Below, one piece after another: positions 1 to 8,171 of a stretch of 20,159 nt of DNA. Below the pieces are notes generated by a model. That model saw nothing but the letters and a program-made list of their open reading frames with translations. It made no database searches and was not told the origin of the DNA. The position numbers were made by a program, and so were the translations under genes. The first letter of the stretch is position 1. Every line of letters begins with the position of its first letter. Source of the DNA: Actinomycetales bacterium UBA1416 (lineage in GTDB: Bacteria > Actinomycetota > Actinomycetes > Actinomycetales > Actinomycetaceae); NCBI GenBank assembly GCA_002304945.1, contig DBPQ01000042.1, forward strand, positions 1-20,159, read 5' to 3'.

Positions 1-56
1 GATCTTCCGCTTGTCGTGGATGACCGGCTCGCCCTCGTGCTCACGGGGTGCATCCG

Positions 57-60
<4 letters not shown>
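1..60 (-). CDS. grpE: GrpE nucleotide exchange factor, N-terminal fragment
   Basis: Only the first 20 codons are present; the gene continues beyond the left edge. The reading begins with GTG at 60..58 and gives MTDAPREHEGEPVIHDKRKI, an acidic, disordered-looking start typical of actinobacterial GrpE. The GTG overlaps the dnaK stop as GTGA, so translation is probably coupled to dnaK. The assignment rests mainly on position: the actinobacterial order is dnaK-grpE-dnaJ-hspR. GrpE dimers release ADP from DnaK. The fragment is too short to confirm the family by itself. Confidence 0.8.
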
Positions 61-1928
<1,868 letters not shown>

Positions 1929-1969
1929 GTGTGTGTCTCCTTGTTCGTGGCCAGCGGGCTCTCCGCGGA

Positions 1970-1990
1970 CCTGAGTCTGTACCACTCAAG
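1970..1990 (-). promoter_or_regulatory. HAIR operator 1 (HspR site), proximal to dnaK
   Basis: CCTGAGT-N7-ACTCAAG matches the HspR-associated inverted repeat CTTGAGT-N7-ACTCAAG at 13 of 14 positions with the exact 7-nt spacer. It lies 42 nt upstream of the dnaK ATG, around the expected transcription start. In Streptomyces and mycobacteria HspR binds such sites to repress dnaK operons. Confidence 0.88.
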
Positions 1991-2017
1991 TCTGACGGGC
2001 TGGGGTGCGGGGCGCAA
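1989..2017 (-). promoter_or_regulatory. Possible dnaK promoter between the HAIR elements
   Basis: Reading leftward, TTGCGC (2017-2012), a 17-nt spacer and CAGACT (1994-1989) form a weak sigma-70-like pair. Transcription would begin within HAIR 1. The hexamers are poor matches, so the position is tentative; the layout, with operators flanking the promoter, is the main support. Confidence 0.3.
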
Positions 2018-2032
2018 GTTCCCGGACGCAGA

Positions 2033-2053
2033 CTTGAGTCTGTCAGGCTCAAC
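2033..2053 (-). promoter_or_regulatory. HAIR operator 2 (HspR site), distal to dnaK
   Basis: CTTGAGT-N7-GCTCAAC has a perfect left half and a right half matching 5 of 7 positions. Its centre is 63 bp from the centre of HAIR 1, close to six helical turns, so two HspR units could sit on the same DNA face. It lies between dnaK and the divergent DUF2892 gene at 2236. Confidence 0.75.
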
Positions 2054-2092
2054 ATGCGGGTGTGGTCGGCTATTCCCGGCGGCGACACCCGG

Positions 2093-2112
2093 GCGCGAGC
2101 GACTGCTCGTGC
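2093..2112. repeat. Small hairpin in the dnaK/DUF2892 intergenic region
   Basis: GCGCGAGC and GCTCGTGC pair around the loop GACT with one G-T mismatch. It has no T-tract, and its role is unknown. The rest of 1929-2235 holds the two HAIR sites and the divergent promoters described separately. Confidence 0.3.
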
Positions 2113-2177
2113 ACCCCAGCTGATCAGCCACGCAACCACCCAGCCGCCCCGCCGGAATGTGGTGGCCCGCGGACGTG

Positions 2178-2206
2178 TTGACACTCACAGCGACGCCGCA
2201 CCCAAT
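2178..2206 (+). promoter_or_regulatory. Putative sigma-70-type promoter of the DUF2892 gene
   Basis: A perfect TTGACA (2178-2183) is followed by 17 nt and CCCAAT (2201-2206), which matches only the last three positions of TATAAT. It lies 30 nt before the ATG at 2236. Confidence 0.45.
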
Positions 2207-2235
2207 CAGGAACGCCGCACCCAGGAGGGGACAAC

Positions 2236-2439
2236 ATGAAGAAGAACGAAGGAACCATTGACCGCATCTCCCGCGTGGTCGTGGGCGGCGTCCTGATCGG
2301 AACCGGCTTCACGGGCATCATCCCCGGTGCAGCCGGTATCGCAGCAGGTGCTGTCGGGGTCGTGCTCGTGGCCACCGGCGCGGTGGGCTTCTGCCCGCTG
2401 TATGCCGCCCTGGGCATGAACACCTGCCCGCGCAACTGA
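2236..2439 (+). CDS. DUF2892 (YgaP-type) small membrane protein
   Basis: A 67-aa protein with two hydrophobic segments (about residues 14-31 and 33-52) and the hallmark ending FCPLYAALGMNTC, which matches the DUF2892/YgaP transmembrane domain. In E. coli YgaP this domain is fused to a rhodanese; here it stands alone, as is common. The conserved Cys-Pro and C-terminal Cys may relate to sulfur or redox handling, but no function is established for the stand-alone form. AGGAGGGG lies just before the ATG, so the start is firm. It is divergent from dnaK and shares its control region. Confidence 0.88.
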   Translation: MKKNEGTIDRISRVVVGGVLIGTGFTGIIPGAAGIAAGAVGVVLVATGAVGFCPLYAALGMNTCPRN

Positions 2440-2488
2440 CCGCGACCGAATCCTGCCCGCGGTACCACCTGTCTGCGACGCTGGTCGC

Positions 2489-3154
2489 GTGACCTTCGTC
2501 CTGCGCCCTGAGGAGCCATTCGCCGGCCCTTTCGAGCCGTGGCCGCTGATGCGCCTCGCCGACGCCGTCGCCTCGGCCACCGCACCCTCGCCCACCCCGG
2601 CGGTGGTCGCCGTCGACGGCCGCGGCGCGAGCGGGAAGTCGACCCTCGCCCGCTCCCTCGCCACGGCGCTGCCGGCCGCCGTCGTGGTCCACACCGACGA
2701 CGTCGCCTGGCACCACTCGTTCTTCGACTGGGCGGACCTGATGATGTCCGGCGTTCTCGAACCCGCGCTCGCGGGGCGGGCCGTCAGCTACCGGCCGCCC
2801 GCCTGGGACGACCGTGCACGGCCCGGCGCGATCGAGATCCCGGCGAACACGCGTGTCGTGCTCGTGGAGGGAACCGGTGCAGCCCGCCGCGAACTGGAGC
2901 ACCTGCTCAGCTTCCGCATCTGGGTGCAGTCTGACTTCTTCCTCGCGGAGCAGCGGGGCATCGAACGGGACATCGCGCAGGGCGTGAACGGGGACGCGAA
3001 TGAGGCGTTCGCGTTCTGGCACGAGTGGCAGGCGCAGGAGATCCCGTTCTTCGCCACGGACCGTCCGTGGGAACGCGCCGACCTCGTCACCTGCGGAACG
3101 CCGATGCCCACCGTCAAGCCGGACCAGGTTCTGGTCGCCCGCCCGACCGCCTGA
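2489..3154 (+). CDS. P-loop ATPase, uridine-kinase-like (AAA family)
   Basis: A 221-aa soluble protein with a clear Walker A motif GRGASGKST (residues 44-52) after a hydrophobic strand VVAVD, then HTDDVAWHHSFFDW, which resembles the substrate-side DDF(Y/W) region of uridine kinase and related nucleoside/pantothenate kinases. The later VVLVEGTGAAR resembles their Walker B strand. Actinobacterial proteins of this type are annotated as ATP-binding or uridine-kinase-like, with substrate unknown. The GTG start has no Shine-Dalgarno site; GACGCT lies exactly 6 nt upstream (2477-2482), as for a leaderless transcript. A strong hairpin follows at 3229. Being a kinase is likely, but its substrate is not deducible here. 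Confidence 0.85.
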   Translation: MTFVLRPEEPFAGPFEPWPLMRLADAVASATAPSPTPAVVAVDGRGASGKSTLARSLATALPAAVVVHTDDVAWHHSFFDWADLMMSGVLEPALAGRAVSYRPPAWDDRARPGAIEIPANTRVVLVEGTGAARRELEHLLSFRIWVQSDFFLAEQRGIERDIAQGVNGDANEAFAFWHEWQAQEIPFFATDRPWERADLVTCGTPMPTVKPDQVLVARPTA

Positions 3155-3228
3155 CGATCACTCCGGCTCGTTCGGGTCCCTGTTCCCCGTGACCCTCATC
3201 CTCCGCCAGACGGCCAACGCCACATCCG

Positions 3229-3253
3229 CCCCCGAGGCGCGGCACCTCGGGGG
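3229..3253 (+). terminator. Hairpin terminator after the P-loop kinase gene
   Basis: CCCCCGAGG (3229-3237) and CCTCGGGGG (3245-3253) form a perfect 9-bp stem with a 7-nt loop. A weak T-run (CACGTTT) follows. It lies 75 nt after the kinase stop and before the transporter promoter. Confidence 0.6.
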
Positions 3254-3273
3254 TCACGTTTGGATAACGGGTC

Positions 3274-3303
3274 TTGACAGGAGAGGGCCTCCTCCACGAG
3301 TCT
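3274..3303 (+). promoter_or_regulatory. Putative promoter of the sugar ABC importer operon
   Basis: A perfect -35 TTGACA (3274-3279) is followed by 18 nt and GAGTCT (3298-3303), which keeps only the conserved A and final T of a -10. Operator O1 begins 12 nt downstream, where a bound LacI protein would block initiation or early elongation. Confidence 0.45.
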
Positions 3304-3314
3304 TGAGGAACGCA

Positions 3315-3330
3315 GAGAGAGCGCTCTCTC
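3315..3330. promoter_or_regulatory. LacI-family operator O1 before the ABC importer
   Basis: GAGAGAGCGCTCTCTC is a perfect 16-bp palindrome with the central CG typical of LacI-family sites. Its 14-bp core AGAGAGCGCTCTCT recurs at 8040, 8102 and 10640. The architecture resembles the CebR box TGGGAGCGCTCCCA, with the outer bases changed. The repressor encoded at 6810-7886 is the obvious candidate ligand-responsive binder. Confidence 0.85.
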
Positions 3331-3370
3331 ACCAATCTCCCGAGAACCATCGCCGGTTCGATGGGGTGGC

Positions 3371-3386
3371 GGGAAAGCGCTCTCCC
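3371..3386. promoter_or_regulatory. LacI-family operator O2 before the ABC importer
   Basis: GGGAAAGCGCTCTCCC is a 16-bp palindrome with one mismatched pair. It is intermediate between the GAGAGAGC half-site of the other operators and the CebR-type GGGAGC half-site. Its centre is 56 bp from that of O1. Between O2 and the start codon the leader has no further recognised element except a short CCCGGA/TCCGGG hairpin around 3404-3419. Confidence 0.7.
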
Positions 3387-3473
3387 AGAGTAGACCGCCA
3401 GCCCCCGGAACCCTCCGGGTGGCGCCCCCAACAGGGCGGCTCACCTGCCGCCCATGACAACAAGGAGTCAGAA

Positions 3474-4780
3474 GTGCGGACAAGCAAGGGATCGTGGCTC
3501 GGAGCCACGGCCGGCATGGCGGGCGTTGCGCTCGTCCTCAGCGCCTGTGGTGGCGACAGCACGACCGACGGTGACACCGGTGGCGGTGGCGACAGCACCG
3601 CCGGTGGCGGCGACGAGCAGATCACGCTCACCGTCGCGACGTTCAACGAGTTCGGTTACGAGGGTCTCCTCGAGGAGTACATGGAGCTCAACCCGAACAT
3701 CACCGTCGAGCAGAAGAAGGCGGCGACCTCGAACGAGGCCCGCGACAACCTGAACACCCGGCTCGCCGCCGGATCCGGCCTCTCCGACATCGAGGCCGTC
3801 GAGGTCGACTGGCTCCCCGATCGGACCGCTTCGTCGACCTGACCGACGCCGAACTCGAGGGCCGCTGGCTGGACTGGAAGGTCGAGCAGGCGACCACGAC
3901 CGACGGCGTCCTCATCGGTTACGGCACGGACATCGGCCCGGAGGGCGTGTGCTACCGCGCCGACCTGTTCGAGGCTGCCGGCCTGCCCACCGACCGCGCG
4001 GAGGTCGCGGAGTTCCTCGGCGAGAGCTGGGAGGACTACTTCGCCGCCGGTGACGAGTTCGTCGCCAACTCCGACGCCGCGTGGTTCGACTCCGGAGGCG
4101 CCATCTACCAGGGCATGATCAACCAGGTCACCAACGCCTACGAGGAGCTCGACGGCACCCCGATCCCGCTGGACGAGAACACGGTGGCCCGTGAGACCTA
4201 CGACGCGGTCCTCGACGCGGCCGTGGACCGGGGCCTCTCCGCCGGCTACGCACAGTGGAGCGAGGACTGGACGAACGCCTTCCAGAACGACGGCTTCGCC
4301 ACGATGCTCTGCCCGGGCTGGATGCTCGGTGTCATCGAGGGCAACGCGGCCGGCGTCGAGGGCTGGGACATCGCCGACACCTTCCCCGGTGGCGGCGGCA
4401 ACTGGGGCGGGTCCTTCCTGACCGTTCCCACCCAGAGCGAGTACCCGGAGGAGGCCAAGGCACTCGCCGCGTGGCTCACCGCCCCCGAGCAGCAGATCAA
4501 GGCGTTCGTTGCCAAGGGAACCTTCCCGAGCCAGGTCGACGCCCTCGAGAGCGATGAGCTCCTGAACCAGACCAACGCCTTCTTCAACGATGCCCCCACC
4601 GGCGAGATCCTCGCCAACAGGGCGAAGGCGATCCCCGAGGCTCCGTTCAAGGGCCCGAACTACTTCGCGATCCAGCAGATGGTCTCCGACGCCATCAACC
4701 GCGTCGAGGTCGACGGCACCGACGACGCCGACAGCTCCTGGGACAAGGCTCTGCAGAGCTTCTCGGAACTCTTCGGATAA
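3474..4780 (+). pseudogene. Sugar ABC transporter substrate-binding lipoprotein, frameshifted
   Basis: Family-1 extracellular solute-binding protein. It starts at GTG 3474 with AAGGAG 6 nt upstream. The signal peptide ends in lipobox LSAC with the lipidated Cys at residue 25, followed by a Gly/Asp/Thr/Ser-rich linker and VATFNEFGYEGLLEEYMELNPNI. The first frame stops at 3840-3842 after DWLPDRTASST. The true continuation (DRFVDLTDAELEGRWLDWK...GYGTDIGPEGVCYRADLF) is in another frame from about 3824 and runs intact to 4780. Net loss of one base (mod 3) lies between 3813 and 3824: either one C missing from the CCCC run, or a longer deletion, since relatives as I recall have a few more residues between WLP and DRF. 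Downstream codons look undecayed, so the lesion is recent or a sequencing error. First gene of the importer operon, with operators O1/O2 upstream. Confidence 0.85.
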
Positions 4781-4797
4781 CAGCGATCCGAACGGCT

Positions 4798-4821
4798 GGG
4801 GCCGGGCACACGCCCGGCCCC
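4798..4821 (+). repeat. Intercistronic hairpin between binding protein and permease genes
   Basis: GGGGCCGGGC and GCCCGGCCCC form a perfect 10-bp stem with the loop ACAC and no T-tract. Such hairpins after a binding-protein gene commonly protect the upstream mRNA and lower expression of the permease part. The next ribosome site, GAAGGAG, follows about 15 nt later. Confidence 0.7.
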
Positions 4822-4845
4822 ACCGCGGTTCCACGAAGGAGATCC

Positions 4846-5820
4846 ATGTCAACGAAGACCGCCCCCATGGTTGGTGCCATCCCCGCGAAGAAGCTGCCCC
4901 TCAAGGCGCGGCTGAACCGCCTCGACATGAAGGTGTCCCCGTACCTCTTCATCTCTCCCTTCTTCATCCTCTTCATCGTCGTCGGCCTGTTCCCCCTGGG
5001 GTACACCGCGGTGGTCTCCCTGCATGACTGGGGACTGATCGCGGGACGTGGGGATTTCGTCGGATTCCAGAACTTCGTCGACATCCTCGGCCAGCCGCGC
5101 TTCTACACGGCACTGCGCAACACGTTCAGCATCTTCCTGCTGTCCTCGGTGCCCCAGATCATCGCCGCCATCGCCATCGCGGCGGTGCTCGACCAGAACA
5201 TCCGGGCCAAGACGTTCTGGCGCATGGGAGTCCTGCTCCCCTACGTCGTGGCACCCGTCGCGGTGTCCCTCATCTTCTCCCGGCTGTTCGCAGACCAGTC
5301 CGGCATGATCAACGAGATCCTCGGCAACTTCGGGGTCGAGCCGATCCGCTGGCACGCCGATGTCCTCGCCAGCCACGTCGCCATCGCATCGATGGTGAAC
5401 TTCCGCTGGACGGGCTACAACACCCTCATCATCCTGGCCGCGATGCAGGCGATCCCGCGGGACGTCTACGAGGCGGCCATCATCGACGGCGCCAGCCGGC
5501 TGCGCACCTTCTTCTCGGTGACGATCCCGATGCTGCGCCCCACGGTCATCTTCGTGATCATCACCTCCACCATCGGTGGCCTGCAGATCTTCGACGAGCC
5601 CCGGCTCTTCGACCAGCTCGGTCAGGGCGGCGAGGACCGTCAGTGGATGACGCTGACCATGTTCCTCTACGAGGTCGGATGGGGTCCGCAGAAGAGCTTC
5701 GGACGGGCCTCCGCGGTCGCCTGGCTCCTCTTCCTCATCATCGTCGTGTTCGGCGCGATCAACTTCTGGCTGACGCAACGAATCGCTGACACCGGATCGA
5801 AGACAGGAGGCAAGAAGTGA
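4846..5820 (+). CDS. Carbohydrate ABC transporter permease, MalF-type
   Basis: A 324-aa inner-membrane subunit with about six hydrophobic segments, beginning with YLFISPFFILFIVVGLFPLGYT after a short basic cytoplasmic stretch. The EAA loop that docks the ATPase reads EAAIIDGASRLRTFFSVTIPML, a good match to the EAA-X3-G signature of CUT1 sugar importers. The ATG follows GAAGGAG with proper spacing. The stop TGA overlaps the GTG of the second permease as GTGA, so the two are translationally coupled. No ATPase gene is in the window; CUT1 systems of actinobacteria often share a single MsiK-like ATPase encoded elsewhere. The substrate cannot be read from this subunit. Confidence 0.95.
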   Translation: MSTKTAPMVGAIPAKKLPLKARLNRLDMKVSPYLFISPFFILFIVVGLFPLGYTAVVSLHDWGLIAGRGDFVGFQNFVDILGQPRFYTALRNTFSIFLLSSVPQIIAAIAIAAVLDQNIRAKTFWRMGVLLPYVVAPVAVSLIFSRLFADQSGMINEILGNFGVEPIRWHADVLASHVAIASMVNFRWTGYNTLIILAAMQAIPRDVYEAAIIDGASRLRTFFSVTIPMLRPTVIFVIITSTIGGLQIFDEPRLFDQLGQGGEDRQWMTLTMFLYEVGWGPQKSFGRASAVAWLLFLIIVVFGAINFWLTQRIADTGSKTGGKK

Positions 5821-6749
5821 GCAGCCAGAACATTCAACAGCCCCCGGTCACCGTCGTCGAGCAGACCGCGGGGAAGGGGGCAGCTCGCGCCGCCGCCCGG
5901 CGGCAGCGCTCGCAGAGCTGGGGAGCCGAACGCCGGCCCCGCTGGGTCACGTACACGATCCTCGGGCTCGTCATCGCGATCTCGGCCTACCCGCTGTACT
6001 TCGCGTTCCTGCTGGCGTCCTCGGACGCCGTCACGATCGCCCAGAACCCGATCCCGTCGCTCATCCCCGGTGGCAACTTCATCGAGAACATGAACAGGGT
6101 GCTGGACGCGGACATCAAGTTCTGGACCGCGTTCTTCAACTCCCTCATCGTCGCCGCAGTCACCTCGCTGTCCGTGGTACTGTTCGCGACCCTCGCGGGA
6201 TTCGCGTTCTCCAAGCTCCGGTTCCGGGGACGCGCCGGACTCCTCGTGTTCGTCATCGCGACGATGGCGGTTCCCACCCAGCTCGGTGTGGTGCCGCTGT
6301 TCATCCTGATGTCCGAACTCGGCTGGGTCGGGCGGCTCGAGGCGGTCATCGTGCCGGGCCTCGTCACCGCCTTCGGCGTGTTCTGGATGACGCAGTACCT
6401 GGAGAGCGCGCTGCCCTACGAGCTCGTCGAGGCCGCGCGCATCGACGGCTGCTCACTGATCAAGGCGTTCTGGTACGTCGCCCTCCCGGCCGCACGGCCG
6501 GCGGCGACCATGCTGGCGCTCTTCACGTTCGTGGCTTCGTGGACGAACTTCTTCTGGCCATTCATCGTGCTGGGTCCATCCAACCCGACCCTGCCGGTGG
6601 CCGTGCAGCTCCTCCAGGCCTCGTTCTTCAAGGACCTCTCCTTGATCATGGCGGGCGTCACGGCCGCGACGATCCCACTCATCATCCTGTTCATCTTCGC
6701 CGGGCGGCAGCTCGTCTCCGGCATCATGGCCGGTGCCGTGAAGGGCTGA
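5817..6749 (+). CDS. Carbohydrate ABC transporter permease, MalG-type
   Basis: A 310-aa CUT1 permease partner. After a basic N-terminal tail of about 40 residues the first membrane helix is YTILGLVIAISAYPLYFAFLLAS; further helices follow to the typical end GRQLVSGIMAGAVKG. The EAA loop is EAARIDGCSLIKAFWYVALPAARPA. The start is GTG at 5817 with AGGAGG 6 nt upstream, overlapping the previous stop. It is the last gene of the importer operon and converges on the lacI gene, with two hairpins between them. It would pair with the 4846-5820 protein to form the channel. Confidence 0.95.
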   Translation: MSSQNIQQPPVTVVEQTAGKGAARAAARRQRSQSWGAERRPRWVTYTILGLVIAISAYPLYFAFLLASSDAVTIAQNPIPSLIPGGNFIENMNRVLDADIKFWTAFFNSLIVAAVTSLSVVLFATLAGFAFSKLRFRGRAGLLVFVIATMAVPTQLGVVPLFILMSELGWVGRLEAVIVPGLVTAFGVFWMTQYLESALPYELVEAARIDGCSLIKAFWYVALPAARPAATMLALFTFVASWTNFFWPFIVLGPSNPTLPVAVQLLQASFFKDLSLIMAGVTAATIPLIILFIFAGRQLVSGIMAGAVKG

Positions 6750-6771
6750 GTGGGAACCATGACGTGGGCGC

Positions 6772-6805
6772 GCACGCGCGGGGTTCGTCCGCATCCCGCG
6801 CGTGC
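6772..6805 (+). terminator. Hairpin terminator after the importer operon
   Basis: GCACGCGCGGG (6772-6782) and CCCGCGCGTGC (6795-6805) form a perfect 11-bp stem with a 12-nt loop, 22 nt after the permease stop. It has no T-tract, as usual in high-GC genomes. It lies in the 60-bp gap between convergent genes and can act in both directions. Confidence 0.65.
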
Positions 6806-6809
6806 ACGC

Positions 6810-7886
6810 CTACGGTGCGGGAGTCGGCACTGCCTTCGGTGCTGTCGACTCCCGCACCACCATGTCAACGGACAGGACCAGGTGATTGACACCGCGCAGG
6901 TCCGGAATCCCCTCGAGGTGATTCGCCGAGAGGTCCGGACGGACACGCGCCAGCAGGAGGCGCACCATCGCACGGCCCTGCAGGACGGTCCGCTGGCGGA
7001 CGGTCGTCAGGGGCGGGGCAGTGAAGCCGGCGACCTCGATGTCGTCGAACCCCACCAACGCCACGTCCTCGGGGATGTGCTTCCCCGCGTCCCGCAGCGC
7101 CTTCAGGGCGCCAAGGGCCGTGAGGTCGGAGGCCGCGAACAGCGCGTCGAGGTGCGGCGCGCGGGCCAGCAGGCGCTTCGTCGCAGCCTCGCCGCCCTCC
7201 TGGGTGAAGTTGCCGTACTCGACCAGGTCGGGATCGAAGGCGTCACCCAGGCCCTCCCGGAAGCCGTCGAGACGGTCGAGGCCCGCGGTCATGTCCTGCG
7301 GACCGGTGACGGTGCCGATCGTCGTGCGGCCGAGCGAGCGGAGATGCTCCGCCGCCATCCGTGCTCCCCCGACGTTGTCGTTGTCCACGTAGGGCACCAC
7401 GACACCGGGCTGCATGGGACGGCCACCGATGACGAGCGGAACGTTCGCTGCGAGCAGCGCGGGCGGCAGCGGATCCACCGACTCATGCTCGGAGATCAGC
7501 AGCACGCCGTCGACGGCGCCGGACGTGACGTACCGGCGCACCCGCGCCATGTCCTCGGGGGTCTGCGCCATCATCACGACGAGCTGGAGCCCGGCGGCTC
7601 CGACCTCGATGGTGGCTCCCCTGACGATCTTGCTGAAGAACGGGTCTCCGAACACCCGGATGTCCGGCTCGGAGGCAATGAGCGCGATGGTGTCCGTCCG
7701 CCGCGTCACGAGGGTGCGGGCGGCGAGGTTCGGCTGGTAACCGAGCGCCTTGACCGAACTCTCCACCCGGGTGCGGAGCTCGGACGCCACCGTGGGCACT
7801 CCGTTGATCACGCGCGAGGCCGTGGCCCGGGAGACGCCCGCATGCGCGGCCACCTGCTCGAGGCTCACGCGAGTTGCGTTGCGCAC
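6810..7886 (-). CDS. LacI-family transcriptional regulator of the oligosaccharide locus
   Basis: A 358-aa LacI/GalR repressor. The N-terminal helix-turn-helix and hinge read VSLEQVAAHAGVSRATASRVINGV (residues 7-30), then RVESSVKALGYQPNLAARTL; the sugar-binding core begins at TIALIASE and contains DGVLLISEH, GGRPM, VPYVDNDNVGGARMAAEHL and ALVGFDDIEVAGFTAPPLTTVRQ, all family-typical. The start is GTG 7886..7884 with AAGGGAGA upstream. It is divergent from the GH94-like gene and convergent with the importer. Palindromes O1-O4 in front of both target units are its probable operators, and it is expected to be released by the imported sugar or a breakdown product. An 18-bp tandem repeat sits in its own leader. 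Confidence 0.95.
   Translation of the reverse strand: MRNATRVSLEQVAAHAGVSRATASRVINGVPTVASELRTRVESSVKALGYQPNLAARTLVTRRTDTIALIASEPDIRVFGDPFFSKIVRGATIEVGAAGLQLVVMMAQTPEDMARVRRYVTSGAVDGVLLISEHESVDPLPPALLAANVPLVIGGRPMQPGVVVPYVDNDNVGGARMAAEHLRSLGRTTIGTVTGPQDMTAGLDRLDGFREGLGDAFDPDLVEYGNFTQEGGEAATKRLLARAPHLDALFAASDLTALGALKALRDAGKHIPEDVALVGFDDIEVAGFTAPPLTTVRQRTVLQGRAMVRLLLARVRPDLSANHLEGIPDLRGVNHLVLSVDMVVRESTAPKAVPTPAP
6814..6858. terminator. Second convergent hairpin, inside the lacI 3' end
   Basis: GGTGCGGGAGTC (6814-6825) and GACTCCCGCACC (6847-6858) form a perfect 12-bp stem. Inside the loop, GCAC (6827-6830) and GTGC (6839-6842) add a second short stem. The whole structure encodes the last residues of the LacI protein. 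It would stop read-through from the importer operon into lacI antisense RNA. Confidence 0.55.
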
Positions 7887-7908
7887 GAAGTCCGTCTCCC
7901 TTCACAGA

Positions 7909-7944
7909 CACGAATCACCGATCGTCCACGAATCACCGATCGTC
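7909..7944. repeat. Perfect 18-bp tandem repeat in the lacI leader
   Basis: CACGAATCACCGATCGTC occurs twice head-to-tail (7909-7926, 7927-7944) with no difference, followed by two more matching bases. It begins 23 bp upstream of the lacI start. Each unit contains CGATCG. It may be a recent duplication, or a paired binding site for a second regulator. Confidence 0.9.
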
Positions 7945-8009
7945 CAGTTGATGGAACCACAGTCCCCATGTCCTCTCAATGGATGGACGCGTTTAGTGGC
8001 GCACAACAC

Positions 8010-8038
8010 TTGTCGTCGCACCCGTCACGTGTCATGCT
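8010..8038 (+). promoter_or_regulatory. Possible promoter of the GH94-like gene
   Basis: TTGTCG (8010-8015), a 17-nt spacer and CATGCT (8033-8038) form a modest sigma-70-like pair. The -10 abuts operator O3, so repressor bound there would cover the start site. The exact hexamers are tentative. The remainder of 7887-8171 holds the tandem repeat, O3 and O4. Confidence 0.4.
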
Positions 8039-8055
8039 GAGAGAGCGCTCTCTCA
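8038..8055. promoter_or_regulatory. LacI-family operator O3 before the GH94-like gene
   Basis: TGAGAGAGCGCTCTCTCA is a perfect 18-bp palindrome and includes the whole 16-bp O1 sequence. It lies in the divergent region between lacI and the large enzyme gene, so it could control both. Confidence 0.88.
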
Positions 8056-8099
8056 TGCGTGAAGCATCTCACACATCACACCACAATTGTTGAGCAATC

Positions 8100-8119
8100 G
8101 CCAGAGAGCGCTCTCTGGC
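8100..8119. promoter_or_regulatory. LacI-family operator O4 before the GH94-like gene
   Basis: GCCAGAGAGCGCTCTCTGGC is a perfect 20-bp palindrome sharing the AGAGAGCGCTCTCT core. Its centre is 63 bp from that of O3 (about six helical turns), a spacing that permits cooperative binding or a small loop. It lies 52 bp before the ATG. Confidence 0.87.
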
Positions 8120-8171
8120 ACTTTCACCGGCGGAACGGCCCGCCCCAGCAGCGACCCGAGGAAGGTCCCCG

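Noticed and set aside
3813..3842. Programmed frameshifting in the binding-protein gene
   Set aside because: The CCCC run is short, there is no downstream pseudoknot or stimulatory SD, and binding proteins are not known to use it; mutation or sequence error is simpler.
5906..5921. Additional LacI operator around CAGCGCTCG
   Set aside because: Only the central AGCGCT matches; flanking half-sites are not palindromic.
7909..7944. CRISPR-like repeat
   Set aside because: Only two directly adjacent units without spacers, and no cas genes.
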